64,000 nt of DNA from an uncultured Eubacteriales bacterium (lineage in GTDB: Bacteria > Bacillota > Clostridia > Lachnospirales > Lachnospiraceae): assembly GCA_900549105.1 (NCBI GenBank), contig URND01000001.1, positions 1-64,000 on the forward strand. The letters are read 5' to 3'. Position numbers and translations under genes: made by a program. Position 1 is the stretch's first letter; every line of letters starts with the position of its first letter. Positions 1 through 9,483 of this stretch are shown piece by piece. A model generated the notes under the pieces. It saw nothing but the letters and a program-made list of their open reading frames with translations, had not been told where the DNA came from and searched no databases.

Positions 1-1407
1 ATGGGCTTTGGAGGAACCTGTTGCACCGCCGCAGCCGTCGCGGCCGGTACGCCCGCCGAGAAGAATGATGATATCTCCCGGGTCCGATGTGGCGCGGGTG
101 ACATTGCTCCTCGGAGCTGCCGCCATAACCGCACCGATTTCCATACGTTTTGCCGCATAATTCGGATGATAAATTTCATTGACAAGGCCCGTAGCCAGAC
201 CAATCTGGTTGCCATAGGAACTGTAGCCGTGGGCCGCCTCTGTGACAAGCTTTCTCTGAGGCAGTTTGCCCTTCATCGTTTCTTTTACGGAAACTCTCGG
301 GTCAGCGGCGCCGGTCACACGCATGGCCTGATATACATAAGTACGGCCGGACAGCGGGTCGCGAATCGCGCCGCCGAGACAGGTAGCCGCACCGCCAAAA
401 GGCTCGATTTCTGTCGGATGATTGTGGGTCTCATTTTTAAAGTTAATGAGCCACTCTTCCGTTTCGCCGTCGATTTCCACCGGCACAATAATGCTGCAGG
501 CATTAATTTCATCCGTATCCTCCTGGTCATTCAGCTTGCCGTCCTTTTTCAGCTTGCGCATAGCCATCAGGGCCACATCCATCAGACATACAAACTTGTC
601 TTTGCGCCCGGCAAATACCTCCGCCCGATGTTCCATATACATGTCATAGGTATCCTTCATCGGTTTCTGATAATAGCCCTCTTCAAAATCGATATTTTTC
701 AGTTCTGTCTGGAATGTCGTGTGACGGCAATGGTCAGACCAATAAGTATCCAGCACGCGAATCTCTGTGACTGTCGGATTGCGTTTTTCCTCAGCGGCGT
801 AATATTCCTGAATAAATTTAAAATCATTAAAGGTCATCGCAAGGCCAAGGGAATCATACAGGCTGCGAAGCTCTGCTTCCGGCATGGTCATAAAATCATC
901 AAATACGGCCACATCCGCCGGCTCCTCAAACTTTGTTATCAGAGTTTCCGGTTTTTCTTCTCCGGTTTCTCTGGAATCCACCGGATTAATACAGAAAGCC
1001 TTAATACGTTCCATTTCATCCTCTGTCACCGCACCCTTTAATAAATAAGTTGTTGCGGAACGGATGACAGGTTCTTCGGTTTCATCCAAAAGTTTTACGC
1101 ACTGTTCTGCGGAATCTGCTCTCTGGTCAAACTGGCCCGGAAGATATTCTACAGAAAAAACGCTTTCGTCCTCTGCTTTCGGAAGCTCTTCCTCATATAA
1201 TACATCAACCGGCGGCTCCGAAAAGACAATAACTTTTGCGCTGTCGTAGGTTTTATCTGTAATATTTTCAATGTCATAACGAATCAATACCCGAACACCA
1301 GTAACCGACTGGATATTCAGATAACTGTGGATATTATCCAACAGCTCCTTAGCAGCTACAGCATATTCCGGCTTTTTTTCAACATAAATACGTTTTACCT
1401 GGGTCAT
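1..1407 (-). CDS. purL: Phosphoribosylformylglycinamidine synthase (partial, C-terminus beyond window)
   Basis: This is the N-terminal 469 codons of the long clostridial type of FGAM synthase, which makes FGAM from FGAR, glutamine and ATP in purine biosynthesis. The frame is open from the ATG at 1407 to the left edge, so the gene runs off the window; the long single-chain family is about 1,240 residues. The translation starts MTQVKRIYVEKKPEYA, has a SDHCRHTTF stretch in the middle, and reaches the glycine-rich GGRTGRDGCGGATG motif near the edge, typical of PurL. I chose ATG 1407 over ATG 1410 because GGAGG at 1414-1418 then lies 6 nt upstream. A possible -10 (TATACT) lies at 1461-1466. No purine riboswitch is visible in the leader. 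Confidence 0.93.
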   Translation of the reverse strand, partial: MTQVKRIYVEKKPEYAVAAKELLDNIHSYLNIQSVTGVRVLIRYDIENITDKTYDSAKVIVFSEPPVDVLYEEELPKAEDESVFSVEYLPGQFDQRADSAEQCVKLLDETEEPVIRSATTYLLKGAVTEDEMERIKAFCINPVDSRETGEEKPETLITKFEEPADVAVFDDFMTMPEAELRSLYDSLGLAMTFNDFKFIQEYYAAEEKRNPTVTEIRVLDTYWSDHCRHTTFQTELKNIDFEEGYYQKPMKDTYDMYMEHRAEVFAGRKDKFVCLMDVALMAMRKLKKDGKLNDQEDTDEINACSIIVPVEIDGETEEWLINFKNETHNHPTEIEPFGGAATCLGGAIRDPLSGRTYVYQAMRVTGAADPRVSVKETMKGKLPQRKLVTEAAHGYSSYGNQIGLATGLVNEIYHPNYAAKRMEIGAVMAAAPRSNVTRATSDPGDIIILLGGRTGRDGCGGATGSSKAH

Positions 1408-1460
1408 CATGTACCTCCATTTTTAATCACTTCGTTTTACACTGTTACAATTCAGCTTAC

Positions 1461-1489
1461 AGTATACCATGTATATACCCATAATTAAA
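1461..1489 (-). promoter_or_regulatory. Weak candidate promoter for purL
   Basis: On the minus strand a TATACT hexamer (1461-1466) has a poor TTTAAT-like -35 17 nt upstream. Only the -10 is convincing. Confidence 0.3.
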
Positions 1490-1576
1490 GTTAATAAAAT
1501 TAATTAGATTTATTAGATTATCTTATCAGGCGGCTTTTCGCGCATCTGGCATTATTAATTTTTTTCAAACTGGCCG

Positions 1577-1605
1577 TTTTCACAAGGCCACCTTTCCTGT
1601 ATAAT
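1577..1605 (+). promoter_or_regulatory. Promoter for the ECF S-component gene
   Basis: TTTTCA at 1577-1582 and a perfect TATAAT at 1600-1605 are separated by 17 nt. The transcript would start about 35 nt upstream of the start codon, leaving no room for a riboswitch in the leader. Confidence 0.6.
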
Positions 1606-1646
1606 ACGGTGAAAAATAAAAATTCAAAGACATAGGAGTGTACATT

Positions 1647-2168
1647 ATGGAAAAAACTATCTCGAAAACAAAATCCATGGTCTTTGCCGCCCTCTTCGCC
1701 GCACTGGCCTGCGTTGCTACAATGAGTCTTCACATTCCCACACCGGGGACCGGCGGTTATATTCATCCGGGAGATGCTATTGTCGTTTTATCCGGTATCC
1801 TTCTCGGCCCTGTTTACGGTGGTCTGGCCGCAGGACTTGGCTCCGCGCTGGCTGACCTTTTAGGCGGATACATGATTTATGTGCCGATTACCTTTGTAGT
1901 CAAGGCTGTTATCGCTGTCGTATGCTATTTTGTTTATCATAAACTTCTCGGCAAACTGAATCAGGTGATTATCAAAGGCATCATCACCGGCTGTTTTTCC
2001 ACCGTGATCGTGGCCGGCGGATATTGCTTTTTTGAATACTTTATGTATGGAAGCGGCGCTTTTGCCAGTGTTCCGGCCAATCTCATCCAGGGACTTTCCG
2101 GCCTCATTATTGCGACCATCCTTCTGCCCCTGCTGAAACAGATTCCGGATTTTAAATCAGTTATTTAA
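1647..2168 (+). CDS. ECF transporter S component
   Basis: This 173-residue integral membrane protein is the substrate-binding S component of an energy-coupling-factor vitamin importer; such proteins share an EcfAA'T module encoded elsewhere. The N-terminal part (FAALFAALACVATM, then IPTPGTGGYIHPGDAIV) and the GGLAAGLGSALADLLGGYMIY segment are typical of the group, and about five to six hydrophobic helices can be counted. ATG 1647 is preferred to the in-frame GTG at 1638 because AGGAG (1634-1638) is 8 nt upstream of it. The substrate cannot be told from sequence; no riboswitch is visible that would name it. The gene stands alone between purL and a LysR regulator. Confidence 0.8.
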   Translation: MEKTISKTKSMVFAALFAALACVATMSLHIPTPGTGGYIHPGDAIVVLSGILLGPVYGGLAAGLGSALADLLGGYMIYVPITFVVKAVIAVVCYFVYHKLLGKLNQVIIKGIITGCFSTVIVAGGYCFFEYFMYGSGAFASVPANLIQGLSGLIIATILLPLLKQIPDFKSVI

Positions 2169-2170
2169 CA

Positions 2171-2199
2171 TTTACTATTTTCCTCAGATATGCTATTAT
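2171..2199 (+). promoter_or_regulatory. Promoter for the LysR-family gene
   Basis: TTTACT (2171-2176) and TATTAT (2194-2199) are spaced 17 nt apart, directly after the stop codon of the S-component gene and about 55 nt upstream of ATG 2255. Confidence 0.5.
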
Positions 2200-2254
2200 T
2201 TATATTAATATAACTTCTGTTTTTTATTAAATGCATTAATAACTGAGGTGGCCC

Positions 2255-3133
2255 ATGGATATTAATTATGAATTATATAAGGTATTTTATTATGTTGCAA
2301 AAACGCTGAGTTTTTCGGAGGCGTCGAAAAAACTTTTTATTTCTCAATCAGCCGTCAGCCAGTCGATTAAAGCGCTGGAAAAAAAGCTGGACCAAACCCT
2401 TTTTATCCGAAGTACGAAACGGGTGAAAATGACTCCGGAAGGTGAAATTCTTTTTAAACATATCGAGCCGGCTATCAATCTGATCATCCGCGGTGAAAAT
2501 CAGATTATGGATGCCAAAGCCTTAAACGGCGGGCAGCTGCGCATCGGCGCCAGCGACACGATCTGCCGCTACTGCCTGGTACCTTATCTGAAAGAATTCC
2601 ATGAGCATTTTCCGAATGTCCATATTAAAGTAACCAATGCCACTTCGGCCCGCTGTGTCGACCTTCTCGAAAATGAACTGGTCGATTTGATTGTGACCAA
2701 TTCGCCGAATCCCCGGATGAACGTCATTCACAATGTCCGCAAAGTCCGGGAATTTCACGATGTATTTATTGCCAACGAGAATTTTAATCATCTGAAGAAC
2801 AAGCGGCTGGAACTGGAAGAACTTCTCAGCTATCCGATTCTCATGCTGGATAAGGCAAGCCTGACCAGTGAATTTCTTCACAGTCTGTTCCAGCAGCATC
2901 AACTGGATTTGGTGCCTGAAATCGAGCTGAGCAGCAATGACCTGCTCATTGATCTGGCCCGCATCGGCCTCGGCATCGCTTTCATCCCTGACTTTTGTCT
3001 GCCGGAAAATGAATCGGATTTATTTATTATCCGCACCCGCGAGATGCTCCCATCCCGACAGATTGTCGTCGGATATAACGATAAGGCGCCCATTTCCGAA
3101 GCCGCCCAGTATTTTATCGATATCCTTGGGTAA
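2255..3133 (+). CDS. LysR family transcriptional regulator
   Basis: This 292-residue protein has an N-terminal winged helix-turn-helix (about residues 1-60; the stretch FSEASKKLFISQSAVSQSIK is the classical LysR recognition region) followed by a linker helix and a periplasmic-binding-protein-like effector domain (about 90-290). It should act as a DNA-binding tetramer that responds to a small molecule. ATG 2255 follows GAGGTG at 2245-2250. LysR proteins usually control a neighbour or divergent gene; here the upstream S-component gene is co-oriented and the downstream gene converges, so the target is not apparent. The length is normal for the family and nothing looks damaged. Confidence 0.9.
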   Translation: MDINYELYKVFYYVAKTLSFSEASKKLFISQSAVSQSIKALEKKLDQTLFIRSTKRVKMTPEGEILFKHIEPAINLIIRGENQIMDAKALNGGQLRIGASDTICRYCLVPYLKEFHEHFPNVHIKVTNATSARCVDLLENELVDLIVTNSPNPRMNVIHNVRKVREFHDVFIANENFNHLKNKRLELEELLSYPILMLDKASLTSEFLHSLFQQHQLDLVPEIELSSNDLLIDLARIGLGIAFIPDFCLPENESDLFIIRTREMLPSRQIVVGYNDKAPISEAAQYFIDILG

Positions 3134-3150
3134 CCGAATATTCCCATCAA

Positions 3151-3200
3151 AAAAAGATGGTTCCGCAGCACTCCCGCTTCACGGAATCATCTTTTTGATT
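3151..3200. terminator. Bidirectional Rho-independent terminator
   Basis: A 15-bp stem (3151-3165 with 3182-3196, one G-T pair) with a 16-nt loop has A-runs on the left and T-runs on the right, so it can stop transcription from both the LysR gene and the converging DUF1292 gene. Confidence 0.85.
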
Positions 3201-3215
3201 ATCGCTTTTTAATTA

Positions 3216-3521
3216 TTATTCACCGTCAAATAATTCATCAAATTCTTCGCTGTCTAACAATTCGTCAAAAGCATCCGATACCATTTCCCATTCTTCATCA
3301 GTTTCAATATCTTCAAGCTGAACATCTTCTGCATTTTCAGCAGCGATAAACCGATAAATATAAACCTCGTCTTCATCTACGCCCTGGTCTTCAAAAGGAA
3401 GTAAGGCAATATAATTTCTTTCGCCCACCGGAAATACGGCAATCACCGCACATTCGATTTCAGCGCCGTCATCAAAGCTTAATGTCATCGTATCATCATC
3501 CTCTGGAATAAATGTTCCCAT
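3216..3521 (-). CDS. DUF1292 family acidic protein (YrzB-like)
   Basis: This 101-residue, very acidic protein matches the DUF1292 family of Firmicutes: a small beta-rich core (TMTLSFDDGAEIECAVIAVF, then NYIALLPFE and EVYIYRF) followed by an acidic helical tail rich in D and E. Members are often found next to the Holliday-junction resolvase RuvX or housekeeping operons, but no biochemical role is established. ATG 3521 has a GAGG-type ribosome site upstream. It lies about 60 nt downstream of the helicase gene on the same strand and may be co-transcribed. Confidence 0.8.
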   Translation of the reverse strand: MGTFIPEDDDTMTLSFDDGAEIECAVIAVFPVGERNYIALLPFEDQGVDEDEVYIYRFIAAENAEDVQLEDIETDEEWEMVSDAFDELLDSEEFDELFDGE

Positions 3522-3582
3522 TTTTCTACCTCAACTTTCTTTTCGAGTATTTTCGCTCACCTTCACTCTAACAGATTATTTC

Positions 3583-5415
3583 CTAAAAAGCAAGGAATTC
3601 TCCAACAAAAGGTGACATTTCCGAAGTTTTTCCGTACCGCTCCCGGCTAAAATAAATCCTCAGATCATTTTTTGCCCGGGTCATCGCCACATAGAACATT
3701 CGGCGCTCTTCTTCCTTATCCGATTCGGTCGCCGCCTTTTTATGGGGAATCAGCCCCCCATTGGCATCAGGAATATAGACCACATCATATTCCAGCCCCT
3801 TTGCCCCGTGCATGGTGAGCAGCCTTATTCCCTCTGCAGCCGTGAACCTCTGTCTGGAACGGATTTTTAAGGTTTCCGAATATTGCTCTATGGCCTGAAA
3901 CCATGCTTCCCATGTTTTATAGGCATGGCTTTTATCCATCAGTTCATCGAGAACTTCCAGTAAGTCCTCCCCCCTGATTCCACGGCCCATGGCATACTCT
4001 TTCAGATAGTCGTCATAGCCGATAGAATGGCGGATATACTGAATGGCCGGATATGGCCCCATGGAGGCCAGCATATATAAATCATATTCCAACTGCTCGA
4101 TTCGCTCCAGCATCCACTCCCGGTTTTCCAGATAGTCTTTCACATTGGACAGATTTACTGTTTCCTCATCCAGATAGGACCTGGAAATATACCGGTTTGG
4201 CCGATTGATAATCCGCAAATAATCTGCCCGGGAATTGCTGCCGAAAGCAATATTCATATAGGCAAAAATGTCTTTGGCTATCCAGTGTTCATAGATATTC
4301 GGCACCGAATCCTTCATCACAAAAGGCACATTGTAAACCATGAGCTGTTCCACAAGGCCGCTCATCTGAATATTAGTACGAAAAATCACCGCAATCTGTT
4401 CCCATGGGACCGCCTGCTGTTCATGCATATCCACAATCTCACGAATCATTTTCAGATACTGGTCCGCCGGCTTCTGAAAAGCCTTAACCGTTATCTCATT
4501 TCCCTGTTCCCGGGAAGCCGTCATATGCTTGGCATAACGGTGCTCATTATGGCTGATGACCTGTTCCGCCCGGGCCACGATAGCCCCTGTCGAGCGGTAA
4601 TTTGTGTTCAGCACCGCCATCTCAGCCTCCGGGTAATCCTTTGTAAATCCGAGAAGAATTTCCGGTTTTGCGCCGCGGAAACGGTAAATGGACTGATCGT
4701 CATCCCCCACGACAAAGAGATTATTTTCCGGTTTTGCCATCATCCGAATAATTTCATACTGGATTCGATTGATATCCTGAAATTCATCAATCAATATGTA
4801 TTTATATTTTTTCTGCCATGCCAGCAATATATCCGGGCGCTCCTTAAAAAGCTGCCATGTCTGAACAAGCATGTCATCATAGTCCAGGCGGCGCATCCGG
4901 CGGAGTTTCTGTTCATAAGACGTATAAATTTCTTCAAATACATCCTTTGAACAGTTGGCGGAATAAAAATGCTCCAAAGGCATCATGTCCCCCTTGACCC
5001 GGCTGATTTCCCCGGCGATGTTCATCAGGAAATCTTTTTCATCGTCCATTTCCACATCAATCTGATGAACGATTTCCCTGAGAATACCGTATTTCTCATC
5101 TTCAGATAAAATGTTTTCTACCCGATAGTTATAGGCATATTTTAAAATTGTAAAAAAAACCGCATGGAAAGTTCCAAAACTCACCGGCAGATGGCGGCCG
5201 CCCATCAACCGGTCAAACCGGCTCCGCATTTCTCCCGCTGCCGCCCGGGTAAAGGTCACCACAAGAATATTACCCGGGGCCACACCGGCCTTTTCAATAA
5301 GCCACTGTGTCCTCCGGGTAATCACAAGGGTTTTCCCCGAACCGGGGCCGGCCAGCACAAGCATCGGTCCCCGGTTATGTTCAATTGCTTTTTTCTGGGC
5401 GCTGTCTACTTGCAT
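3583..5415 (-). CDS. UvrD/PcrA-type superfamily 1 ATP-dependent DNA helicase
   Basis: This 610-residue protein carries the SF1A helicase motifs in order: Walker A GPGSGKT at 23-29, motif Ia [12 protein letters not shown] around 52-63, Walker B/motif II DEFQD at 210-214, motif [15 protein letters not shown] at 237-248, motif [10 protein letters not shown] around 530, and motif [14 protein letters not shown] at 571-582. It would translocate 3' to 5' on single-stranded DNA using ATP. It is shorter than PcrA/UvrD (about 720-750 residues) and lacks their C-terminal Tudor-like extension, so it is a compact clostridial paralogue rather than certainly PcrA. Its start overlaps the 3' end of gltX by 10 nt, suggesting translational coupling. 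Confidence 0.9.
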   Translation of the reverse strand: MQVDSAQKKAIEHNRGPMLVLAGPGSGKTLVITRRTQWLIEKAGVAPGNILVVTFTRAAAGEMRSRFDRLMGGRHLPVSFGTFHAVFFTILKYAYNYRVENILSEDEKYGILREIVHQIDVEMDDEKDFLMNIAGEISRVKGDMMPLEHFYSANCSKDVFEEIYTSYEQKLRRMRRLDYDDMLVQTWQLFKERPDILLAWQKKYKYILIDEFQDINRIQYEIIRMMAKPENNLFVVGDDDQSIYRFRGAKPEILLGFTKDYPEAEMAVLNTNYRSTGAIVARAEQVISHNEHRYAKHMTASREQGNEITVKAFQKPADQYLKMIREIVDMHEQQAVPWEQIAVIFRTNIQMSGLVEQLMVYNVPFVMKDSVPNIYEHWIAKDIFAYMNIAFGSNSRADYLRIINRPNRYISRSYLDEETVNLSNVKDYLENREWMLERIEQLEYDLYMLASMGPYPAIQYIRHSIGYDDYLKEYAMGRGIRGEDLLEVLDELMDKSHAYKTWEAWFQAIEQYSETLKIRSRQRFTAAEGIRLLTMHGAKGLEYDVVYIPDANGGLIPHKKAATESDKEEERRMFYVAMTRAKNDLRIYFSRERYGKTSEMSPFVGEFLAF

Positions 5416-6866
5416 GCTTCCAGCTTTTCAATGGCGCTGCGGATTCTTGCCAGAGATTCCTCTTTGCCGATGACTTCCATAATTTCTGTTGCTCCGGCCG
5501 GAGTCATCTGCTTGCCGGAAACTGCGGTACGGATCGGCCACATCACATATCCGTTTTTATAGCCATTTTCCTTTACAAATTCCACAAGCCGTCCATAAAG
5601 CGCATCATTGCTGTAATCCTCCTGGGCCTCCAGCACCGGAAGAATCTCTTTCAAAACGGCAAGGGAAGTCTCGGCGTTTGTTTTCATCTTTTTATGGGTA
5701 TACATTGCCGCATCATATTCAGGAACGGCTTCGAAGAAATCAATCAACGCCGGAATATCCGGGAAAATCTCAATTCGTGTCTTTACCATTTCGGCAATCT
5801 TTTTATAATCCACATCTCTGTGAATCGTCTCTTTAATAAACGGCAGAGCCTTTTCATAGAAGGCGTCAAAATCCATTGCTTTAATATATTCGCCGTTCAT
5901 CCATTTTAATTTTGTCATATCAAATACAGCCGGAGACTTGCTCATATGACGATAGTCAAAGGCTTTCACCAGTTCTTCCAGGCTGTAAATCTCCCGGTTA
6001 TCCTCCGGGCTCCAGCCGAGAAGGGCCACATAATTGACAATTGCCTCCGTCACAAAGCCCTGTTCCAGCAAATCCTCAAAGGAGGAATGGCCGCTTCGTT
6101 TACTCAGCTTTTTATGCTCCTCATCAGTAATCAGCGGACAATGGACATAGGTCGGCACTTCCCATCCAAAGGCCTCATACAAACGGTTATACTTCGGCGA
6201 AGAAGATAAATACTCATTGCCGCGGACAACATGGGTGATTCCCATCAAATGGTCATCAACAACATTGGCAAAGTTGTAGGTTGGATATCCATCGGATTTA
6301 ATGAGGACCATATCATCCAGCTCTGCATTATCTACCGTGATATCGCCATAAATATCATCATGGAAGGTGGTTGTTCCCTCGGTAGGATTGTTCTGGCGGA
6401 TAACATATGGAACGCCCGCTGCCAGCTTCTCTTCGACTTCTTCTTTGGACAAATGAAGACAATGCTTGTCATACATCATAATCTCTTTGCCCGCCACTTC
6501 CTGTTTCAGGCTTTCCAGCCGTTCTTTATCGCAGAAACAGTAGTAAGCTTCACCTTTATCAATTAATTTCTTTGCATATTCCATATAAATTCCGGCCGCC
6601 TGACGTTCACTCTGAACATAAGGGCCGCAGCCGCCATCCTTATCCGGGCCTTCATCATGAATTAAGCCGGTTTTTTCAAGGGTGCGGTTAATAATATCCA
6701 CGGCGCCTTCCACGAATCTTTCCTGATCCGTGTCCTCGATTCGCAAAAGGAAATCGCCGCCTTCATGCTTGGCAATCAGATAGGCATATAATGCTGTTCT
6801 TAAATTTCCTACATGCATCCGCCCTGTCGGACTCGGCGCAAATCGTGTTCTGACTTTCTTATCCAT
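5406..6866 (-). CDS. gltX: Glutamate--tRNA ligase
   Basis: This class I aminoacyl-tRNA synthetase charges tRNA-Glu. The protein (486 residues from ATG 6866) begins with the Rossmann-fold [16 protein letters not shown] segment, where HVGN is the HIGH-type signature, and has KLSKR as the KMSKS-type loop near the middle; the RIEDTDQER stretch is also typical. The length is normal. The frame is open further upstream to 6932, but conserved sequence starts at MDKKVRTRF and GGAG lies 10 nt upstream of ATG 6866, so that start is preferred. It overlaps the downstream helicase gene by 10 nt. In many Gram-positive bacteria a GluRS also charges tRNA-Gln; that cannot be decided here. Confidence 0.95.
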   Translation of the reverse strand: MDKKVRTRFAPSPTGRMHVGNLRTALYAYLIAKHEGGDFLLRIEDTDQERFVEGAVDIINRTLEKTGLIHDEGPDKDGGCGPYVQSERQAAGIYMEYAKKLIDKGEAYYCFCDKERLESLKQEVAGKEIMMYDKHCLHLSKEEVEEKLAAGVPYVIRQNNPTEGTTTFHDDIYGDITVDNAELDDMVLIKSDGYPTYNFANVVDDHLMGITHVVRGNEYLSSSPKYNRLYEAFGWEVPTYVHCPLITDEEHKKLSKRSGHSSFEDLLEQGFVTEAIVNYVALLGWSPEDNREIYSLEELVKAFDYRHMSKSPAVFDMTKLKWMNGEYIKAMDFDAFYEKALPFIKETIHRDVDYKKIAEMVKTRIEIFPDIPALIDFFEAVPEYDAAMYTHKKMKTNAETSLAVLKEILPVLEAQEDYSNDALYGRLVEFVKENGYKNGYVMWPIRTAVSGKQMTPAGATEIMEVIGKEESLARIRSAIEKLEACK

Positions 6867-6902
6867 CTTCAATCGACTCCTCATTCTATATCTTTCAAAA
6901 CA

Positions 6903-6940
6903 TTCACCCTGTATCATACCATATTCTGACACAGGGTGAA
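6903..6940. repeat. Perfect 10-bp inverted repeat upstream of gltX
   Basis: TTCACCCTGT (6903-6912) and its exact complement (6931-6940) flank an 18-nt centre that contains a possible -10 (TATGAT on the minus strand). No strong U-tract follows, so it may be an operator around the gltX promoter or a weak terminator of the upstream gene. Confidence 0.5.
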
Positions 6941-6958
6941 AGCTTTATTTTTTATTTC

Positions 6959-7453
6959 TTATTTTAATGCGTGTCTGATTCTCGGAACTACCTGATTTGA
7001 CACAATGCCAATGAGCATCCCGGTAACTGTCCCGGCGATGAGCAGCGGAGGCAGGTAGGAAATCAAATGAATATTTTCCACCACCGCCATGGCCACAGCC
7101 AACTGGCCTATATTGTGGAGAATACCTCCGGCCACGCTCACTCCAACTATGGAAAAATCCGGTATCTTTTTCAGCAGCATCATGCCGCAAAAACTCAAAA
7201 TGCCTCCCGCCAGACTGTAGAGCATGGCAGCCAGATTTCCGAAAGTCACTGAGACAAGCAAAATACGAATCATGGATACCGCAAAAGCCATCGGCGCTCC
7301 CACTGTATAAAGGGCCGCCACCACCACCAGATTGGCAAGTCCGAGTTTCATTCCCGGAATACCCAGATTTATCGGTATAAGAACTTCCACATAACTGAAT
7401 ATCATTGCCAGAGCTGTAAACATTCCGGCCATTGCAACTTTCTTTGACATCAT
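6959..7453 (-). CDS. Gx transporter family membrane protein (heptaprenyl diphosphate synthase component I-like)
   Basis: This is a 164-residue, highly hydrophobic protein with about five membrane segments. The N-terminal stretch MFTALAMIFSYVEVLIP and the GIPGMKLGLANLVVV segment match the family annotated either as Gx transporter or as heptaprenyl diphosphate synthase component I (Hpre_diP_synt_I); the fold resembles ECF S components. It lies immediately downstream of a NusG-domain-II protein, a pairing that recurs in Clostridia. ATG 7450 is an alternative start with better spacing to the AGGG site. The substrate is unknown. Confidence 0.75.
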   Translation of the reverse strand: MMSKKVAMAGMFTALAMIFSYVEVLIPINLGIPGMKLGLANLVVVAALYTVGAPMAFAVSMIRILLVSVTFGNLAAMLYSLAGGILSFCGMMLLKKIPDFSIVGVSVAGGILHNIGQLAVAMAVVENIHLISYLPPLLIAGTVTGMLIGIVSNQVVPRIRHALK

Positions 7454-7460
7454 TTATCCC

Positions 7461-7820
7461 TTACGCATCAATTTCCTTTGCTTCTTCCCCTTCGGTAATC
7501 TCCAAAACCACCTTATGAGGCAGGCAGACAATGGTTTCATTTACTTTATCAATCGGAGCATGTTTAACGCAATACTGATCCGGGCAGTCCGCTTCCATCA
7601 TGGAAACAACGCCGTCTTTAATCTGAAACTGATTATGCCCGCCGTCCATATCCAATGAAATCTCCTGATTCTCCGCCAAATCATAGGTATCATAGATTTC
7701 TCCCGCGACAGTCACAGTCAAAGTTCCGCCGGACTTTTTACTGCCCAGGTTCATATAGATAAGCCCTGCCGCCGCCAGAATAAGAACGGCGCAAACCAAC
7801 AGGATATCTCCCTTTTTCAT
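7461..7820 (-). CDS. NusG domain II-containing membrane-anchored protein
   Basis: This 119-residue protein has an N-terminal membrane anchor (about residues 6-25, ILLVCAVLILAAAGLIYM) followed by a small extracytoplasmic beta domain of the NusG domain II family, with the characteristic C-x4-C...C arrangement near DCPDQYCVKH and IVCLPH. It is not a transcription factor; in Clostridia this domain accompanies Gx transporters and FMN-linked redox proteins, and a role in electron transfer or thiol chemistry is only an inference. It is 8 nt downstream of the large membrane protein gene and 7 nt upstream of the Gx transporter gene, so the three form an operon. Confidence 0.8.
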   Translation of the reverse strand: MKKGDILLVCAVLILAAAGLIYMNLGSKKSGGTLTVTVAGEIYDTYDLAENQEISLDMDGGHNQFQIKDGVVSMMEADCPDQYCVKHAPIDKVNETIVCLPHKVVLEITEGEEAKEIDA

Positions 7821-7828
7821 AGCAGCTC

Positions 7829-9445
7829 CTACTTCTTCTCAATCTGATTCATCATCACAAAGGTGTCATCCGAATCCACGTAGTTTATAGTTACTCTGTC
7901 CTCCGGTTTAAGCACAGCCAGCACGTCATCCAACTGTATGGAGGCCATAAAGACTTTATCCGAGCCGGAAATCTGAACATAGAAATAGGTATTTCCATCT
8001 TTTACTGCCGAATCCACCTGAAGAACACGGCCCGTAACCTCCGACAAGTCCCCCGCATCAATAATCTGCCCCGATGCCAACTGCTTCACATAAGCCGAGT
8101 AGGCTTCATTTAATGTATCGCCAATCGCAACCTGCTGATATTTTTCCACATTGACAAAGGCAAACTTTTTAACCAGTCCGGCATTATCCTTCAGGGATAC
8201 GAGATAGGTCGGCTGACTTCCGATATTAAGAAGTACCGGGAATGTGGCGTTATAGGCAAGATTCTGAACCTGGCCTTCCGCCGATTCCATCGCGGAATAT
8301 TCGGTAGCCCCGGACACAATATAATAATGGGATTCCTTAGTCCGCATATTCACCAGCACAAGGCCGATATTCGACGCATCATTTCCCACCGAAGTCAGGC
8401 CCGTATAAAGCCATACATCGTCATTTAAGGCCAGATAATTATAACCGCCGGAAGTCACGCAGACATCCTTCTGTCCAATGAGCGTATTAATATAACCGTT
8501 TTTATACTGTCCCCAGTAATTAATCTGCTCCACGATAATATCTGCAGAATAAGCCCTGTCTACCCATTCCGGACAGTCTTTAATATCATAATAGGTAGAA
8601 GCGCCATCGCAGGCATCCACGATAACAACCCCGGTCACATCCCGGCCGCCGAAAAGCCCAATCGTATATTTAATGACCGGGCATATCCAATACGGTCTTC
8701 CATCATCGTCCACCTCAAAGGAATAATCCTCAAAAATTTTTGTCGGATACTTGAACCGCAGGTGCCTGTCCAAATCTCTGAAAAAATATTCCCCCGGCGA
8801 ATATTTAATCCCCTGTTCAAGCTGAACAAGTTCCACATCCTGGGTTGCCATATTGACGGAAATGTACCCCGGAATACCCGCCGAGCGGTTATTGAACCAT
8901 TTGATGATATTGCCATACCGCAAAGGCGCTACCCTTGTCGGAACATCCCGGTAATTAATCTGGGTGTAGGAATAGTTGTATTCATCCACCTCAAACTGGG
9001 AAATAAGATTGACCAGTTCACCAATCTTCCGGTTCCCGAGCCGGACAGCCGAATCTCTGTCAACAATCGGCACATCATTCATGGAAACCTGGGTAATATC
9101 CTCAGAAAACTCCCGGTTTTCCACTTTCATCAGCCGCTGGTAAGCCCCTGCATGGAAAAACTGGTGGGATATAACCTGGCCGATTCCCAATGCAGCCAAA
9201 GATAAAATGACAACAATCAATCCGACTTTGGCATTATTTTTTAAAAATTTAAAATCTACTGTCCGGTTTCGCAAATCCGAAATAGAAAAAGTTCCTATCA
9301 AAGATGCCAAAATATAAACCACTGCAACCTCAAGCAGCCAACTGTAAAAAGCCGGTGAGTGCAGATTCAGCGCCGGAAGAGTAAAATAAAAAGACACAAG
9401 CGCAAAAACCAGAGTAATCCCTGCCGTGCGCACTATTTTTTTCAT
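7829..9445 (-). CDS. Multi-pass N-terminal membrane protein of unknown function
   Basis: This is a 538-residue protein I do not recognise by name. The N-terminal 100 residues hold three hydrophobic segments (about 7-25, 35-52 and 74-92); the remaining 430 residues are soluble, rich in aromatic and beta-type sequence, and presumably outside the membrane. The end (about 465-538) looks like a small beta-barrel that could bind nucleic acid or polysaccharide, but this is a guess. TTGGAGGAAGC lies just upstream of ATG 9445. It heads an operon with the NusG-II and Gx-transporter genes. There is no sign of damage. Confidence 0.6.
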   Translation of the reverse strand: MKKIVRTAGITLVFALVSFYFTLPALNLHSPAFYSWLLEVAVVYILASLIGTFSISDLRNRTVDFKFLKNNAKVGLIVVILSLAALGIGQVISHQFFHAGAYQRLMKVENREFSEDITQVSMNDVPIVDRDSAVRLGNRKIGELVNLISQFEVDEYNYSYTQINYRDVPTRVAPLRYGNIIKWFNNRSAGIPGYISVNMATQDVELVQLEQGIKYSPGEYFFRDLDRHLRFKYPTKIFEDYSFEVDDDGRPYWICPVIKYTIGLFGGRDVTGVVIVDACDGASTYYDIKDCPEWVDRAYSADIIVEQINYWGQYKNGYINTLIGQKDVCVTSGGYNYLALNDDVWLYTGLTSVGNDASNIGLVLVNMRTKESHYYIVSGATEYSAMESAEGQVQNLAYNATFPVLLNIGSQPTYLVSLKDNAGLVKKFAFVNVEKYQQVAIGDTLNEAYSAYVKQLASGQIIDAGDLSEVTGRVLQVDSAVKDGNTYFYVQISGSDKVFMASIQLDDVLAVLKPEDRVTINYVDSDDTFVMMNQIEKK

Positions 9446-9483
9446 AAGCTTCCTCCATTAAATTTGATGAATCACCCATTAAA

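Noticed and set aside
1..1041. A 346-codon open frame on the + strand at the left edge
   Set aside because: It is antisense to purL, whose minus-strand translation shows PurL signatures; the + translation looks like no protein and is rich in His, Arg and Cys.
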